A stretch of DNA of 33,647 nucleotides from Paenibacillus alginolyticus DSM 5050 = NBRC 15375 (GCF_000422905.1 NZ_AUGY01000089.1:1-33647); one strand, 5' to 3'; positions 1 through 7,776 are shown, counted from the first letter of the stretch. The notes: generated by a model not told the origin, from the sequence alone. Translations and numbers: made by a program.

Positions 1-616
1 TATCTTTTTCCCTCGTACAATCCAACAAAACAAAGGAGATTTCACGAATGGCTCGATCACCGGCCTCGTGCCCATAAGTATCATTGATCTTTTTAAAATG
101 ATCGATATCAAGAAGTATAAGAGAAAGACTATGATTGTAACGATTTGCATGGGCCAGCTCTTGCTTCAGTTTTTTGTTGAAATATCTTCGGTTATATAAA
201 GAAGTTAAAGTGTCTGTTATGGACAATTCTTCCAATTGCAGTTCTAATAACTTCCTTTGCGTAATATTGATATGTGAGATTACGGCTCCATAAATCTCAC
301 CCGAGGAAGTATAAAGAGGTGCCGTTTGCATTAAGAACCACCGCTTTACGGAAGGAGAGTGGCAAGGATATTCGTATTGAAAGGACAGAATCCTTCCCGT
401 TAGAACTTGTCGAATACCCAAGACAACGGTATTTTCCTCTTTGCAAGCATCAAAATAATTGGTTCCAATTCCACAGTTGTTTGGGTTTCCGCCATTTGTC
501 ATTGCAAAACGGATCCAAGACTCATTAGTAAATCGAATGAAGCCGTTAAGATCAATAATTGAAATATTATCCAATAACGAATCTAGTACGGAGTAGTCCG
601 TTATAAATTCTTCCAT
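1..616 (-). CDS. PAS-GGDEF signalling protein, N-terminal part (cut by window start)
   Basis: The minus strand is open from an ATG at 616 to the window edge (205 codons seen). The first 110 or so residues look like a PAS sensor domain (DNISIIDLNGFIRFTNESW near the start, then APLYTSSGEIYGAVISHINIT). They are followed by the classical entry into a GGDEF domain: LEELSITDTLTSLYNRRYF, then LILLDIDHFKKINDTYGHEAGD. Proteins of this family make cyclic di-GMP from two GTP. The GG(D/E)EF catalytic loop lies outside the window, so activity cannot be judged. No transmembrane segment is seen, so the part visible is probably cytosolic. A purine-rich stretch (GGGTGATAG) precedes the ATG. A cyclic-di-GMP riboswitch occurs in the same window at 20.9 kb, but there is no evidence that the two are linked. 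Confidence 0.85.
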   Translation of the reverse strand, partial: MEEFITDYSVLDSLLDNISIIDLNGFIRFTNESWIRFAMTNGGNPNNCGIGTNYFDACKEENTVVLGIRQVLTGRILSFQYEYPCHSPSVKRWFLMQTAPLYTSSGEIYGAVISHINITQRKLLELQLEELSITDTLTSLYNRRYFNKKLKQELAHANRYNHSLSLILLDIDHFKKINDTYGHEAGDRAIREISFVLLDCTREKD

Positions 617-932
617 TTATCTATCACCCGCATTTCGAATGTTATGACAGACACTGGCTCGGTTTCTATGGACGAATCTCATGGTTGCGCCAGCTCCGAA
701 GAGGGGCTTTTTTGCGTGCCATTTAACTTAGTCTAGGCGAGCTCCGGTATAACTAGCGTATATTTGATTGCCAAAAGTGTAGCATTAACATGCTTCCATT
801 AATGCCGACCAGCATATGATTGACTACTCGTATATTTCGACAATTACCGCCAAACCCCTTCAATAACTTGCTACTACTTCAACTGTGGGTATGCTTCAAA
901 TAGCCCCCACCTAGCGGTCAGATGGGAGCGAG
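617..932. other. intergenic stretch between the GGDEF gene and IS66
   Basis: No gene is seen on either strand. One small hairpin (AGCTCC at 692-697 pairing with GGGGCT at 703-708, one G-U pair) is followed by a run of six T on the plus strand, so it could end a short plus-strand transcript. No plus-strand gene lies before it. No remainder of the IS3 second gene was recognised here, although one would be expected if IS66 had simply inserted into it. Confidence 0.5.
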
Positions 933-949
933 TGTATGATGAATACAGG

Positions 950-2509
950 TTAACTCAGGCGGCAGAAATCGGGCAGTTGCGACGACCACGGCATAAAGGG
1001 CTCTAACGCCTGTGGCTCCTGCAGGTTAGGCAGGTTAGGCAGCTGCTCAAACAAGTAGGTGAGATAGCGGAACGGGTGTAGCCCATTTTCCTTGGCCGTC
1101 TCGATCACACTATAGATCGCTGCGCTGGCTTTGGCTCCACGCGGCGTGTTGGCAAATAGCCAGTTCTTACGCCCGATCACAAACGGCTTGATCGAGCGCT
1201 CGCTGCGGTTATTGTCCAGTTCCAACCTACCATCCTTCATAAAAACCATCAGCTTGTCCCACTGGTTCAGGCTGTAGCCAATCGCCTGCCCCAGCAAGCT
1301 TTTGGGCATGGCCCGGGATTTCTGTTGGCGCAGCCAAGCATAATACGCATCCAGCACGGGGCGGCTTTGCTCCTCGCGAGCGGCCAGTCGTTCCAAGTCC
1401 GTGACCTCCCCCAGCCCCCGATCGACCGCAAACAGCTGGTTGCACCAGGCAAGGCCTTGTGCTGCTACACTGTGCGGATTGCTTCTGGCCTCTGGCGCTA
1501 CTTTCAAGGCCTCATCGTATTTGCGACGCGCATGGGCCCAGCACCCTACCAGCGTCACCGCTTTGACCTTGTGGTACCCCGCATAGCCATCCACATGCAA
1601 GTAACCCTTGAAGCCTGCAAGAAAATCCCGCGGATGGTCCCCGCCTCGGGTGCGCTGGTAGTCATAGAGCACCACCGGTTCCACCCCCTGACCCGTGCGA
1701 TACAGCCACATATACGAGTTCGACTGCGCGGCTTTCCCAGGTTCCTTCAGTACTTGCAGGGTGGTTTCATCCGCATGCAGGACCTCCTGCTTCAGCAAAT
1801 GGCGTTTCATTTCCGCTACAACGGGCAGCAGCCATTGTTCCGCACCGTAGATCATCCAGTTCGCCATCGTCTGCCGCGACAGGGGATAGCCCAAACGGCT
1901 CCATTCCTGTTCCTGCCGGTACAGCGGCTGGCTGCTGACGTATTTTTGGCACATCACATGCGCCATCGACGATGGGGAAGCCAAGCTGCCCGGATAGGCA
2001 GGCCGTGGCATGGGTGCCGTGACGATAGGCGTTTTCAGTTCATCGCGTTCGCAGTGGCGGCAGGCATACACCTGCCGCACATGCTGCACGACCTTGACTT
2101 GTGGAGGCACCACCGCGATTTCGCGGCGTGTCTCGGTGGTCATTTCATGCAGCGCTCCGCCGCAGCACGCGCATATTTGCTCGTTTTCGGCAAGGGCATA
2201 CATCACCGTTTCCACCGGCAGCTTGGAGAGGTCCTCTTCACGCTTGCCGCTGGCTTTTCGGCGCTCATACGTGATCGATTCCTTCTCCGGCTCAGGTGCC
2301 GCGGTCACTTCCGCTTCATTAAATAGATTCAGCTCCAGTTGATCCGGGTGCGTCTTCTCACTGGAAGCGCCAAAGCGTTTTTGCTGCGCGAGCCCAAATT
2401 GCTCTTCATACCATTTAAGTTTGGCCGACAATTCGGCATTTTGTTGCTCCAACTGGGCATTTTGCTGCTGGAGTTGTTCAAGGGTGAGGGATTCCGATGG
2501 GCTATTCAT
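950..2509 (-). CDS. tnpC: IS66-family transposase (TnpC)
   Basis: This is the DDE transposase of the IS66 element, about 519 residues and full length for the family. In order it shows a glutamine-rich leucine-zipper N-terminus (LEQLQQQNAQLEQQNAEL), a zinc-finger segment (ICACCGGALHE and YACRHCERDE) and the catalytic domain, with acidic residues in LHADETTLQVL, LHVDGYAGYHK and NNRSERSIKPFVIGRKNWLF. The usual C-terminal IS66 tail (PWSSQLPDFCRL) is present. I chose the ATG at 2509 (MNSPSES); a TTG 18 bases further upstream is also in frame. No strong ribosome binding site is visible, so translation may be coupled to tnpB, whose stop lies 45 bases upstream. Several long frames on the opposite strand are shadows of this gene. 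Confidence 0.95.
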   Translation of the reverse strand: MNSPSESLTLEQLQQQNAQLEQQNAELSAKLKWYEEQFGLAQQKRFGASSEKTHPDQLELNLFNEAEVTAAPEPEKESITYERRKASGKREEDLSKLPVETVMYALAENEQICACCGGALHEMTTETRREIAVVPPQVKVVQHVRQVYACRHCERDELKTPIVTAPMPRPAYPGSLASPSSMAHVMCQKYVSSQPLYRQEQEWSRLGYPLSRQTMANWMIYGAEQWLLPVVAEMKRHLLKQEVLHADETTLQVLKEPGKAAQSNSYMWLYRTGQGVEPVVLYDYQRTRGGDHPRDFLAGFKGYLHVDGYAGYHKVKAVTLVGCWAHARRKYDEALKVAPEARSNPHSVAAQGLAWCNQLFAVDRGLGEVTDLERLAAREEQSRPVLDAYYAWLRQQKSRAMPKSLLGQAIGYSLNQWDKLMVFMKDGRLELDNNRSERSIKPFVIGRKNWLFANTPRGAKASAAIYSVIETAKENGLHPFRYLTYLFEQLPNLPNLQEPQALEPFMPWSSQLPDFCRLS

Positions 2510-2554
2510 AACGAAGAGATTCAACAAACGCAGCCTAAAATCCTGCTGGCCCTG

Positions 2555-2908
2555 TTAAATGGCGATTTCTGGAGAAACCTGGGGATGCGCGTGTCGTTGC
2601 GTAAGGGAGAGCCCATCCAGCAGCCAGCGTAGTTCCCGCTGCGTGAGGCATAGCGGAGCTTTGCCACCAGTGGGCCATTGAAACGAGCCGCACTCCAGCC
2701 GGCGATAGTAGAGCCAGAAGCCGGCATGATCCCAATGCAGGATTTTGAGTTTATCCCGCCGACTGTTGCAAAACACGAACAGCGCGGAGGAAAAGGGATC
2801 CAGCGCAAATTGTTCCTGCACGATGGCAGCTAGACCGTCAATGGATTTACGCATGTCCGTCGTGCCGCAAGCCAGATAAACGAGCGAAGCTGCCACGAGA
2901 TTTAGCAT
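2555..2908 (-). CDS. tnpB: IS66 accessory protein TnpB (Orf2)
   Basis: A 117-residue protein of the IS66 Orf2 family, needed together with TnpA and TnpC for transposition of IS66 elements. The family signature is plain: VYLACGTTDMRKSIDGLA near the N-terminus, then LFVFCNSRRDKLKILHWD and GFWLYYRRLE. Length is normal. Its start overlaps the end of tnpA by seven bases, which suggests translational coupling. Its exact biochemical role is not established for the family. No disruption is seen. Confidence 0.95.
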   Translation of the reverse strand: MLNLVAASLVYLACGTTDMRKSIDGLAAIVQEQFALDPFSSALFVFCNSRRDKLKILHWDHAGFWLYYRRLECGSFQWPTGGKAPLCLTQRELRWLLDGLSLTQRHAHPQVSPEIAI

Positions 2909-3213
2909 AAGGGCGTCAGCGCAGCGACCACGTCGCGGAGCAATTTGGGTTCAAAGCCGGATCGAACGTCGATCCGTGCTGCGCCTACATGTATCCAAAG
3001 GGATTCCGTTGCTGCGATTCCCCCAGTGACGGCAACCGGACGGAAGGCAGTAGCTGATGGGACGGATTGTACTTGCCTTTGTGCCTTGTACAGCCAGTAT
3101 TTTAATTGATGCAGGGTCAAGTCATGCTCGGCGCACCAAGCTTTCATCGTTTGACCGCTCGCTCGATATGCGGCAATGCGCGCGGTCCATATTTCTTGCA
3201 AATTCGCATCCAT
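2902..3213 (-). CDS. tnpA: IS66 accessory protein TnpA (Orf1)
   Basis: A protein of about 103 residues matching the first gene of IS66 elements. The N-terminal half carries a helix-turn-helix-like segment (WTARIAAYRASGQTMKAW followed by AEHDLTLHQLKYWLYK), consistent with binding the element ends. The ATG at 3213 is preferred because GAGAGGTGG lies six bases upstream; a second ATG two codons earlier sits too close to that site. It is the first gene of the three-gene IS66 operon and its end overlaps tnpB. Confidence 0.9.
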   Translation of the reverse strand: MDANLQEIWTARIAAYRASGQTMKAWCAEHDLTLHQLKYWLYKAQRQVQSVPSATAFRPVAVTGGIAATESLWIHVGAARIDVRSGFEPKLLRDVVAALTPLC

Positions 3214-3265
3214 GCCCATCCACCTCTCGTAAACGTGCTGGATTCATTCTGGCGGATTTGTGTGG

Positions 3266-3700
3266 TTATGAACAGGTGTGAAGGGTTTGACGCATACAAT
3301 AGGTAATATCCGTCACGAGTTTTTGCATCGGTGAATCGGTTTCAAATTGACGCCTTAATAGATGCTCCGCTATGTATGCAGGCTGCCCAGTGGATTTGCG
3401 TTTCTTCACTTTGACACGACATTGCAGCTGCTCACGTTGCATAATCCGCTGCACGCGTTTGTGATTGATCGTATGCTCCGTTCGGAGCAACGCTGTGATC
3501 TTACGATATCCATAGCGAAATTTATGTTGCAAACAGAGTTTACGAACTTTCTCCACCATGTGATCCTTGTGTTCGGTTCCATATGCGGCTTTCCAACGGT
3601 AGTAAGTGGCACGAGGAAGTCCTAACCATGCACAGGCCTGAGCAACACTTACTTCCCCTCGGAGGGATTGCATCCATGGTATGACGATTTCCGGTGACAC
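3266..3700 (-). pseudogene. IS3-family transposase OrfB, truncated by IS66
   Basis: This is the N-terminal 130 or so residues of the IS3/IS150 OrfB integrase-like protein: the HTH_21 region (SVAQACAWLGLPRATYYRWK, then LCLQHKFRYGYRKITALLR and HTINHKRVQRIMQREQL) and the first catalytic aspartate in KLVTDITY. At that point the frame runs into the IS66 terminus, adding a nonsense tail (CMRQTLHTCS) and a stop at 3266. The remaining DDE residues are missing, so the protein cannot be active. In an intact element it would be made as an OrfAB fusion by -1 frameshifting; a GTG at 3700 is the possible independent start. Confidence 0.85.
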
Positions 3701-4002
3701 CTCCTTTCCATCTCCTTGTACTTTTTTAGAACATCTAACTGCTGCCTCAGAAATCGATTTTCCGCTTTCACTTTCTCAAGTTCTGATGTATACTCGGGTC
3801 CTTTACCGTAGCTATATTGTTTTCCAACAGGCTGCTCCAGTCGTTGAACTTCTCCTTGTCGATACCAACGCAGCCAAGTTTTCACTTGTGATTCATTTCG
3901 TATGTTCAGCTGTTCCATAACTTCTTTCACTGGAACACCTGCCAGTCTCATCTCTATTGCTTTCATCTTCACTTCTACCGGGTAGCTCACTCTTGTTGCC
4001 AA
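3649..4002 (-). CDS. IS3-family transposase OrfA (helix-turn-helix protein)
   Basis: OrfA of an IS150-like element, about 117 residues. It begins with a helix-turn-helix (YPVEVKMKAIEMRLAG, then VKEVMEQLNIRNESQVKTWL) and continues into a coiled-coil segment (SELEKVKAENRFLRQQLDVLKKYKEME) used for multimerisation in this family. I chose the TTG at 4002 because GGAGG lies about ten bases upstream and the protein then starts MATRVSYPVEV as in its relatives; the frame stays open further upstream to an ATG at 4080. It overlaps orfB, and an A6G slippery site lies in the overlap. It may still be expressed, but its partner is broken. Confidence 0.85.
   Translation of the reverse strand: MATRVSYPVEVKMKAIEMRLAGVPVKEVMEQLNIRNESQVKTWLRWYRQGEVQRLEQPVGKQYSYGKGPEYTSELEKVKAENRFLRQQLDVLKKYKEMERRCHRKSSYHGCNPSEGK
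3721..3727 (-). promoter_or_regulatory. programmed -1 frameshift site (A AAA AAG) of the IS3 element
   Basis: On the minus strand orfA reads CTA AAA AAG TAC at this point, giving the heptamer A_AAA_AAG in the correct register for -1 slippage. The -1 frame leads directly into orfB. This is the standard signal for making the OrfAB transposase in IS3-family elements. A purine-rich stretch (AAGGAGATGGAAAGGAGG) follows and may act as a stimulator or as the orfB ribosome binding site. Confidence 0.75.
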
Positions 4003-4199
4003 GGCAAAAACACCTCCAAGGTTATCTCCATATCTTACGACATGGTCTGATTCTCTTGAAGGTGTTTTGATTTGTCTCACGTTATGGGGTCAGTCCCATA
4101 TATAGGCTGTTAGCTTTTTTTATTGTCTTTATATTGATGAAAGTTTGTTCTGTTTTTAAATACTGTCGGCTCTGCTTCTGGTGCATCAGGTTTGGGTGA

Positions 4200-4306
4200 T
4201 TGGGTTGTTTGGGTTGTTTGGGTTGTTTGGGTTGTTTGGGTTGTTTGGGTTGTTTGGGTTGTTTGGGTTGTTTGGGTTGTTTGGGTTGTTTGTGTTGTTT
4301 GGGATG
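4200..4306. repeat. tandem 9-bp repeat, about 12 units
   Basis: The unit TTTGGGTTG is repeated head to tail without interruption. Ten GGGTTG cores occur exactly nine bases apart from 4202 to 4283, then one variant unit (TTTGTGTTG) and one ending in GGGATGG. On the minus strand the array reads as Pro-Lys-Gln repeats in one frame and Gln-Thr-Thr repeats in another. No frame shows a recognisable domain outside the repeat. It lies about 100 bases outside the IS3 end. Confidence 0.9.
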
Positions 4307-4573
4307 GATTACGACCACTGAAACGTACCATCCTTGACATAGTTTTTTACACCGAATAACAAAAAGCTTACCAAAGAATGACAGGTTGTTTAGCACTTCA
4401 AACCTTCTGGTGATAAAAGATAGAAAACATAGTTTTGAAAAACAAAAAGGTTATGGTTATTATTCAAGTTTGATTGATTTTTAATAAGATCAGTCTTCCA
4501 CAATAGGGCCATTTAGTGGAATAGCGCTTAATTGTATATTATGACAGGATTTCAATCTTAAAAAATCAAACTT
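4307..4573. other. intergenic stretch without recognised genes
   Basis: AT-rich sequence between the 9-bp repeat and the LysR terminator. A 104-codon frame on the minus strand (4082-4396) enters it from the repeat, but it has no recognisable domain and I do not regard it as a gene. Nothing else was seen. Confidence 0.4.
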
Positions 4574-4614
4574 AAAGGAGAAAAAGACAATGCTAATTTG
4601 TCTTTTCCTCCTTT
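4574..4614 (-). terminator. intrinsic terminator of the LysR gene
   Basis: A long near-perfect hairpin lies directly behind the LysR stop codon: AAAGGAG...AAAGACAA pairs with TTGTCTTT...CTCCTTT around a six-base loop. On the minus strand it is followed by a T-rich stretch (AAGTTTGATTTTT). Confidence 0.75.
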
Positions 4615-4615
4615 A

Positions 4616-5467
4616 TTATTCCCATTTTGTAGAGTGACGCTTTATTAAAGCAATCATACTATTGATTGATGGAGATAGCCACTTGTCCTTATGATACGCA
4701 AGGAATGTAGAAATAGCTGGATGTTCTGGTTCTACTTCCTCCCCATGCAATTTCTGGCTTTCCAATTCTTCTTTTACAGAAAAATAGGGTACCAATGAAA
4801 TTCCCAATCCACTTCTAACACATTGTTTAATTGCTTCAATGCTCTGAAAGTCTAAACTTTCTTTTACATCCATTTGTTTAAATTTTATATAGTGGTCAAA
4901 AACAGACTTATAACTGCATGACCTTTCCGTATATAAAACAGTCCTTGTGTTTTCTTGCTTTAGAGGGCTTATTAAAACCATTCTTTCTCTTATCAGTCTT
5001 TCATAATGAAGCTCAGGAAGAGACCAGTCATCTTTTTCTAATATTAGAGCTAAATCAATGTCCCCGTTTTGAAGACTTGATGCAACCTGGTAATTTTCTA
5101 TTGATTTGAGTGAAAGATTAACTTTTGGGTAAGACCTTTTATATTCGAGAAGAATAGATGGAATTCGACCGATAGTAAGTGATTCCGATATCCCTATGGT
5201 CAAATCACCTGTTGGTTCTTCATTTATATTTAAGGCTTGGGAATATAGGTCTATAATCTTTACAGCATAAGGAAGAAAGTGACGACCATATTGGGTTAAA
5301 ACAACCTTTTTTCCTAAACGGTCAAATAATGGCTTTCCTAACTCTCCCTCCAGTTCTTTAATATGAGCTGTTATAGAGGATTGGGCATAACCAAGATGTT
5401 CAGCTGCTTTTTTAAATCCTCCCCTCTCTACAATTGTCTTGAGTGTTATAAGATGACGAAGCTCCAT
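4616..5467 (-). CDS. LysR-family transcriptional regulator
   Basis: A 283-residue LysR-type regulator of normal length. The N-terminal winged helix-turn-helix is clear (MELRHLITLKTIVERGGFKK, then AAEHLGYAQSSITAHIKELE, then KPLFDRLGKKVVLTQYG). The remainder fits the periplasmic-binding-protein-like effector domain, with DLTIGISESLTIGRIPSILLEYK at its start and VRSGLGISLVPYF near its end. GGAGGATAG stands upstream of the ATG. The gene is divergent from the DsbA-like and flavin oxidoreductase genes, the usual arrangement for a LysR protein that controls its neighbours, so it probably regulates them; the inducer is unknown. The whole block 4616-7498 is visibly richer in A and T than the conjugation genes, which suggests separate acquisition. 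Confidence 0.9.
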   Translation of the reverse strand: MELRHLITLKTIVERGGFKKAAEHLGYAQSSITAHIKELEGELGKPLFDRLGKKVVLTQYGRHFLPYAVKIIDLYSQALNINEEPTGDLTIGISESLTIGRIPSILLEYKRSYPKVNLSLKSIENYQVASSLQNGDIDLALILEKDDWSLPELHYERLIRERMVLISPLKQENTRTVLYTERSCSYKSVFDHYIKFKQMDVKESLDFQSIEAIKQCVRSGLGISLVPYFSVKEELESQKLHGEEVEPEHPAISTFLAYHKDKWLSPSINSMIALIKRHSTKWE

Positions 5468-5498
5468 ATATAACTATCCTCCTTAGTTCAATTTTAGC

Positions 5499-5536
5499 GA
5501 ACTAATAGTTCATTTCTATCTATTTTACTAAACTAA
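5499..5536. promoter_or_regulatory. likely LysR operator in the divergent promoter region
   Basis: The 195-base space between the LysR gene and the DsbA-like gene holds a 13-base palindrome (GAACTAATAGTTC, 5499-5511). A related AAACTAAT follows at 5529-5536. LysR proteins bind interrupted dyads in such divergent regions and usually repress their own gene. Assignment to this regulator rests on position alone. Confidence 0.4.
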
Positions 5537-5662
5537 TGTGGTGAATTACAATAGATGAGTACACAGAAACAAAGTCTGTTTGATGTGATTAGTTTCCACC
5601 CTAAAAGTGAGGGTATGTCATACATGCAACACAACTTAAACAATTAATAGGAGGTAGTAACC

Positions 5663-6310
5663 ATGACCGTAAAGATAAAGGTGTATTCAGACTATGTATG
5701 TCCTTTTTGTTTTTTAGCAGAAAAGCCTTTTGTAGAAGCAATAGAAGGAAAAGATGTGGAAGTAGAATGGATGCCGTATGAGCTACGTCCATATCCAAAT
5801 GAAACATTGAAGCCAGAAGGACATTATTTACAAAGCACATGGAAACAGTCCGTTTATCCAATGGCCGAACGGATGGGGATTGACATAGTCCTTCCGAGAG
5901 TGTCCCCTCAACCATATACTCATTTAGCCTTTGAAGGGTATCAATATGCAAAGGAAAAAGATAAAGGTAATGAATACAATAACCGTATGCTACGTGCCTT
6001 CTTTCAGGAAGAACAAGATATTGGTAACATCGATGTACTAACAAAATTAGCTGGTGAAGTAGGATTGGACAAAAAGGAGTATCGGGAGGCTTTAACAACA
6101 AGAAGATACAAAGAAGCACACAAAAAAGCACTGAAACATGCTTATGATGAAGCGAATATTACCGCCGTTCCGACATTTGTTATTGGAGATACGACTATCG
6201 CGGGTATGCATTCAAAAGAAACTTTGGAACAAATAATAAAAGATGAATTGGATAAACAAAAGCCTGTTATTTTAATGGAAGGCATGGCCTGCGGTATTGA
6301 CGGCTGTTAA
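5663..6310 (+). CDS. DsbA-family oxidoreductase (FrnE-like), CPFC active site
   Basis: A 215-residue thioredoxin-fold protein of the DsbA/FrnE family. The active-site CPFC motif is at residues 13-16 (SDYVCPFCFLAEKPF), and the conserved cis-proline loop is near the C-terminus (ITAVPTFVIGDTTIAGMHS). There is no signal peptide, so it should act in the cytosol, as FrnE-type proteins do, in thiol-disulfide exchange or isomerisation; the substrate is unknown. The C-terminus carries an extra cysteine pair (CGIDGC). AGGAGGT lies eight bases before the ATG. It is followed after 57 bases by the flavin oxidoreductase gene and is probably co-transcribed with it under control of the divergent LysR gene. 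Confidence 0.88.
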   Translation: MTVKIKVYSDYVCPFCFLAEKPFVEAIEGKDVEVEWMPYELRPYPNETLKPEGHYLQSTWKQSVYPMAERMGIDIVLPRVSPQPYTHLAFEGYQYAKEKDKGNEYNNRMLRAFFQEEQDIGNIDVLTKLAGEVGLDKKEYREALTTRRYKEAHKKALKHAYDEANITAVPTFVIGDTTIAGMHSKETLEQIIKDELDKQKPVILMEGMACGIDGC

Positions 6311-6367
6311 TTAATTCAACAATGGAACATACTATACATGATTTGGAATATGGAAGGAGTTTACATT

Positions 6368-7498
6368 ATGACAAACAAAGATTTACTGTTTGAAACGGTG
6401 ACATTAGGTAGCATAACACTAGACAATCGGGTGGGTGTTGCCCCAATGACACGAACAAGTGCTACACCAGAAGGAGTAGCGACTGACCAAATGGTTGATT
6501 ATTATGCGAAATTTGCTCGGGGGGGATTTGGTTTAATCATAACCGAGGGAACATATCCAGACAATACTTATAGTCAAGGATATTTTGATCAACCCGGTAT
6601 CATAGACAACGAACAAGTAAAGGCTTGGAAGAAGGTTACGGATGCTGTTCATCAAGAGGGTGGAAAAATATTTGTTCAATTGATGCACGCGGGTGCCTTA
6701 TCTCAAGGAAACCGATTTGTAAGTGACACGTTAGGACCATCAGCAGTTCAACCAAAAGGACAGCAAATGAAGGTTTATGGTGGGGATGGAACATTCCCAT
6801 TACCAAAAGAAGCGACAAAGGAGGATATTACGGAGGTAATTAAAGGGTTTGTTGAGGCATCAAAGAATGCTAAAGAGGCTGGTTTTGATGGAATTGAAAT
6901 TCACGGGGCCAATGGGTATATCCTTGATCAGTTCTTGACGGATTATACAAATAAAAGAACTGATGAATATGGTGGCACTACAGAAAATCGTGTTCGTTTA
7001 TTGGTGGAAGTTTCAAGAGCAGTGCGTGAAGTAGTTGGAAAAGAATATCCAATTGGTATTAGAATTTCTCAGGGGAAAATAAATGACTATTATCATAAGT
7101 GGGCCGATAAAGAAAAAGATGCCGAAATTATTTTTGGTCAGTTAGGACAAGCAGGACTAGATTTTATCCATGTAACAGAATTTGAAGCATGGCAACCTGC
7201 ATTCCCTGAAGGTGAAGGAACAGATGCAACAGATTCAGCCTTTGGAGATGGACCTACTCTTGCAGCGTTAGCTAAAAAGTATGGCAAATTACCTGTTATC
7301 GCAAACGGGAGCCTTCATGACCCAAAAAAAGCAAAAGAGATTATAGAAAAAGGTGAAGCAGATGTTATCACTTTAGGCCGTGGAGCTCTTGCTAACGATG
7401 ACTGGGCAAATAAAGTGAAAAATGGAGAACAACCAGAAGAATTTGTACCGGAAAAAGTATTAAGTCCAAACGCTAAAATTAAAGAATTTGAAGTGTAA
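6368..7498 (+). CDS. Old Yellow Enzyme-type NADH:flavin oxidoreductase
   Basis: A FMN-dependent oxidoreductase of about 376 residues with a TIM-barrel fold. Family motifs are all present: LDNRVGVAPMTRTSA near the N-terminus, FVQLMHAGALS, the substrate-binding pair His179 and Asn182 in GIEIHGANGYILDQFL, TNKRTDEYGGTTENRVRLL, and VITLGRGALANDDWANKV near the C-terminus. Such enzymes reduce activated C=C bonds or other electrophiles with NAD(P)H. The ATG at 6368 is chosen because GGAAGGAG lies about eight bases upstream; an earlier in-frame ATG at 6338 has no such site. It is the second gene of the LysR-controlled pair and ends before a strong terminator. Pairing with a thiol oxidoreductase points to a response to electrophiles or oxidants, but this is inference. 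Confidence 0.9.
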   Translation: MTNKDLLFETVTLGSITLDNRVGVAPMTRTSATPEGVATDQMVDYYAKFARGGFGLIITEGTYPDNTYSQGYFDQPGIIDNEQVKAWKKVTDAVHQEGGKIFVQLMHAGALSQGNRFVSDTLGPSAVQPKGQQMKVYGGDGTFPLPKEATKEDITEVIKGFVEASKNAKEAGFDGIEIHGANGYILDQFLTDYTNKRTDEYGGTTENRVRLLVEVSRAVREVVGKEYPIGIRISQGKINDYYHKWADKEKDAEIIFGQLGQAGLDFIHVTEFEAWQPAFPEGEGTDATDSAFGDGPTLAALAKKYGKLPVIANGSLHDPKKAKEIIEKGEADVITLGRGALANDDWANKVKNGEQPEEFVPEKVLSPNAKIKEFEV

Positions 7499-7539
7499 AT
7501 ATTCTCCATCAACAGTGCTTACTTGAAAAAGCCAAATTA

Positions 7540-7577
7540 AAAAGTTGATTCCTGTAGTTTAAGGAATCAACTTTTTT
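7540..7577 (+). terminator. intrinsic terminator after the flavin oxidoreductase gene
   Basis: AAAAGTTGATTCC (7540-7552) pairs with GGAATCAACTTTTTT (7563-7577), giving a 13-bp stem ending in a T-run. It lies 40 bases after the stop codon. Confidence 0.9.
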
Positions 7578-7684
7578 AAGTTTAAATTGCTTAGCGTCTA
7601 AAATTTTCAAAATGTTGGCGTTACCGCATTAAGAAAAATATAAATAATATTCCGCAATCGGGCGCGTTTGTGGAATATCCTTAT

Positions 7685-7727
7685 TCTAATTCCTCGGTAA
7701 AAATGTAGAGGAATTAGACTTTTTTTA
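7685..7727. terminator. second intrinsic terminator hairpin
   Basis: CTAATTCCTC (7686-7695) pairs with GAGGAATTAG (7708-7717), followed by ACTTTTTTT on the plus strand. A weaker inverted repeat (ATTCCGCAA and TTGTGGAAT) lies just before it at about 7650-7677. No gene lies between it and the previous terminator. Confidence 0.7.
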
Positions 7728-7776
7728 TCTCTCAAAATCCTTAGCATTGTAAATCCATTTTTCTTGACATTACCCT

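Larger units (their letters stand above)
933..3298 (-). mobile_element. IS66-family insertion sequence (three genes)
   Basis: The element holds the tnpA-tnpB-tnpC set typical of IS66, all on the minus strand and all apparently intact. The right end is clear: the IS3 reading frame stops matching its family at 3299 and the sequence entering the element begins TGTATGCGTCAAAC. The left end is placed at 933, where TGTATG recurs just outside the tnpC stop, but the match beyond six bases is poor. The length of about 2.37 kb suits the family. The flanks (925-932 and 3299-3306) do not form the 8-bp target duplication expected of a simple insertion. Confidence 0.75.
3299..4098 (-). mobile_element. IS3-family (IS150-like) element, distal part lost
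   Basis: The orfA end of an IS3-type element is preserved. The outer end, read inward on the minus strand from 4098, starts TGGGACTGACCCC, a terminus of the kind found in this family. orfA and the first part of orfB follow with the normal overlap and frameshift signal. The element is cut at 3299 by the IS66 end. The rest of orfB and the second terminal repeat were not found on the far side of IS66, so the element is immobile unless helped in trans. Confidence 0.75.

Noticed and set aside
692..713. Riboswitch or small RNA terminator upstream of the GGDEF gene
   Set aside because: The hairpin has six base pairs and lies on the strand opposite the GGDEF gene; no conserved riboswitch core was found around it.
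1325..2326. 333-codon open frame on the plus strand
   Set aside because: It lies wholly antisense to the clear IS66 transposase gene, is rich in Arg, His and Gln as shadows of GC-rich genes are, and has no recognisable domain.
4200..4306. CRISPR array
   Set aside because: The repeats are contiguous 9-base units without spacers, and no cas gene is present.
4082..4396. 104-codon minus-strand frame with Pro-Lys-Gln repeats
   Set aside because: The repeat is open in other frames too, the flanking residues match no domain, and the GTG start has only a weak ribosome binding site. The DNA repeat explains the frame.
5601..6131. 176-codon minus-strand frame
   Set aside because: It is antisense to the DsbA-like gene, which has the CPFC site, a ribosome binding site and full family length.
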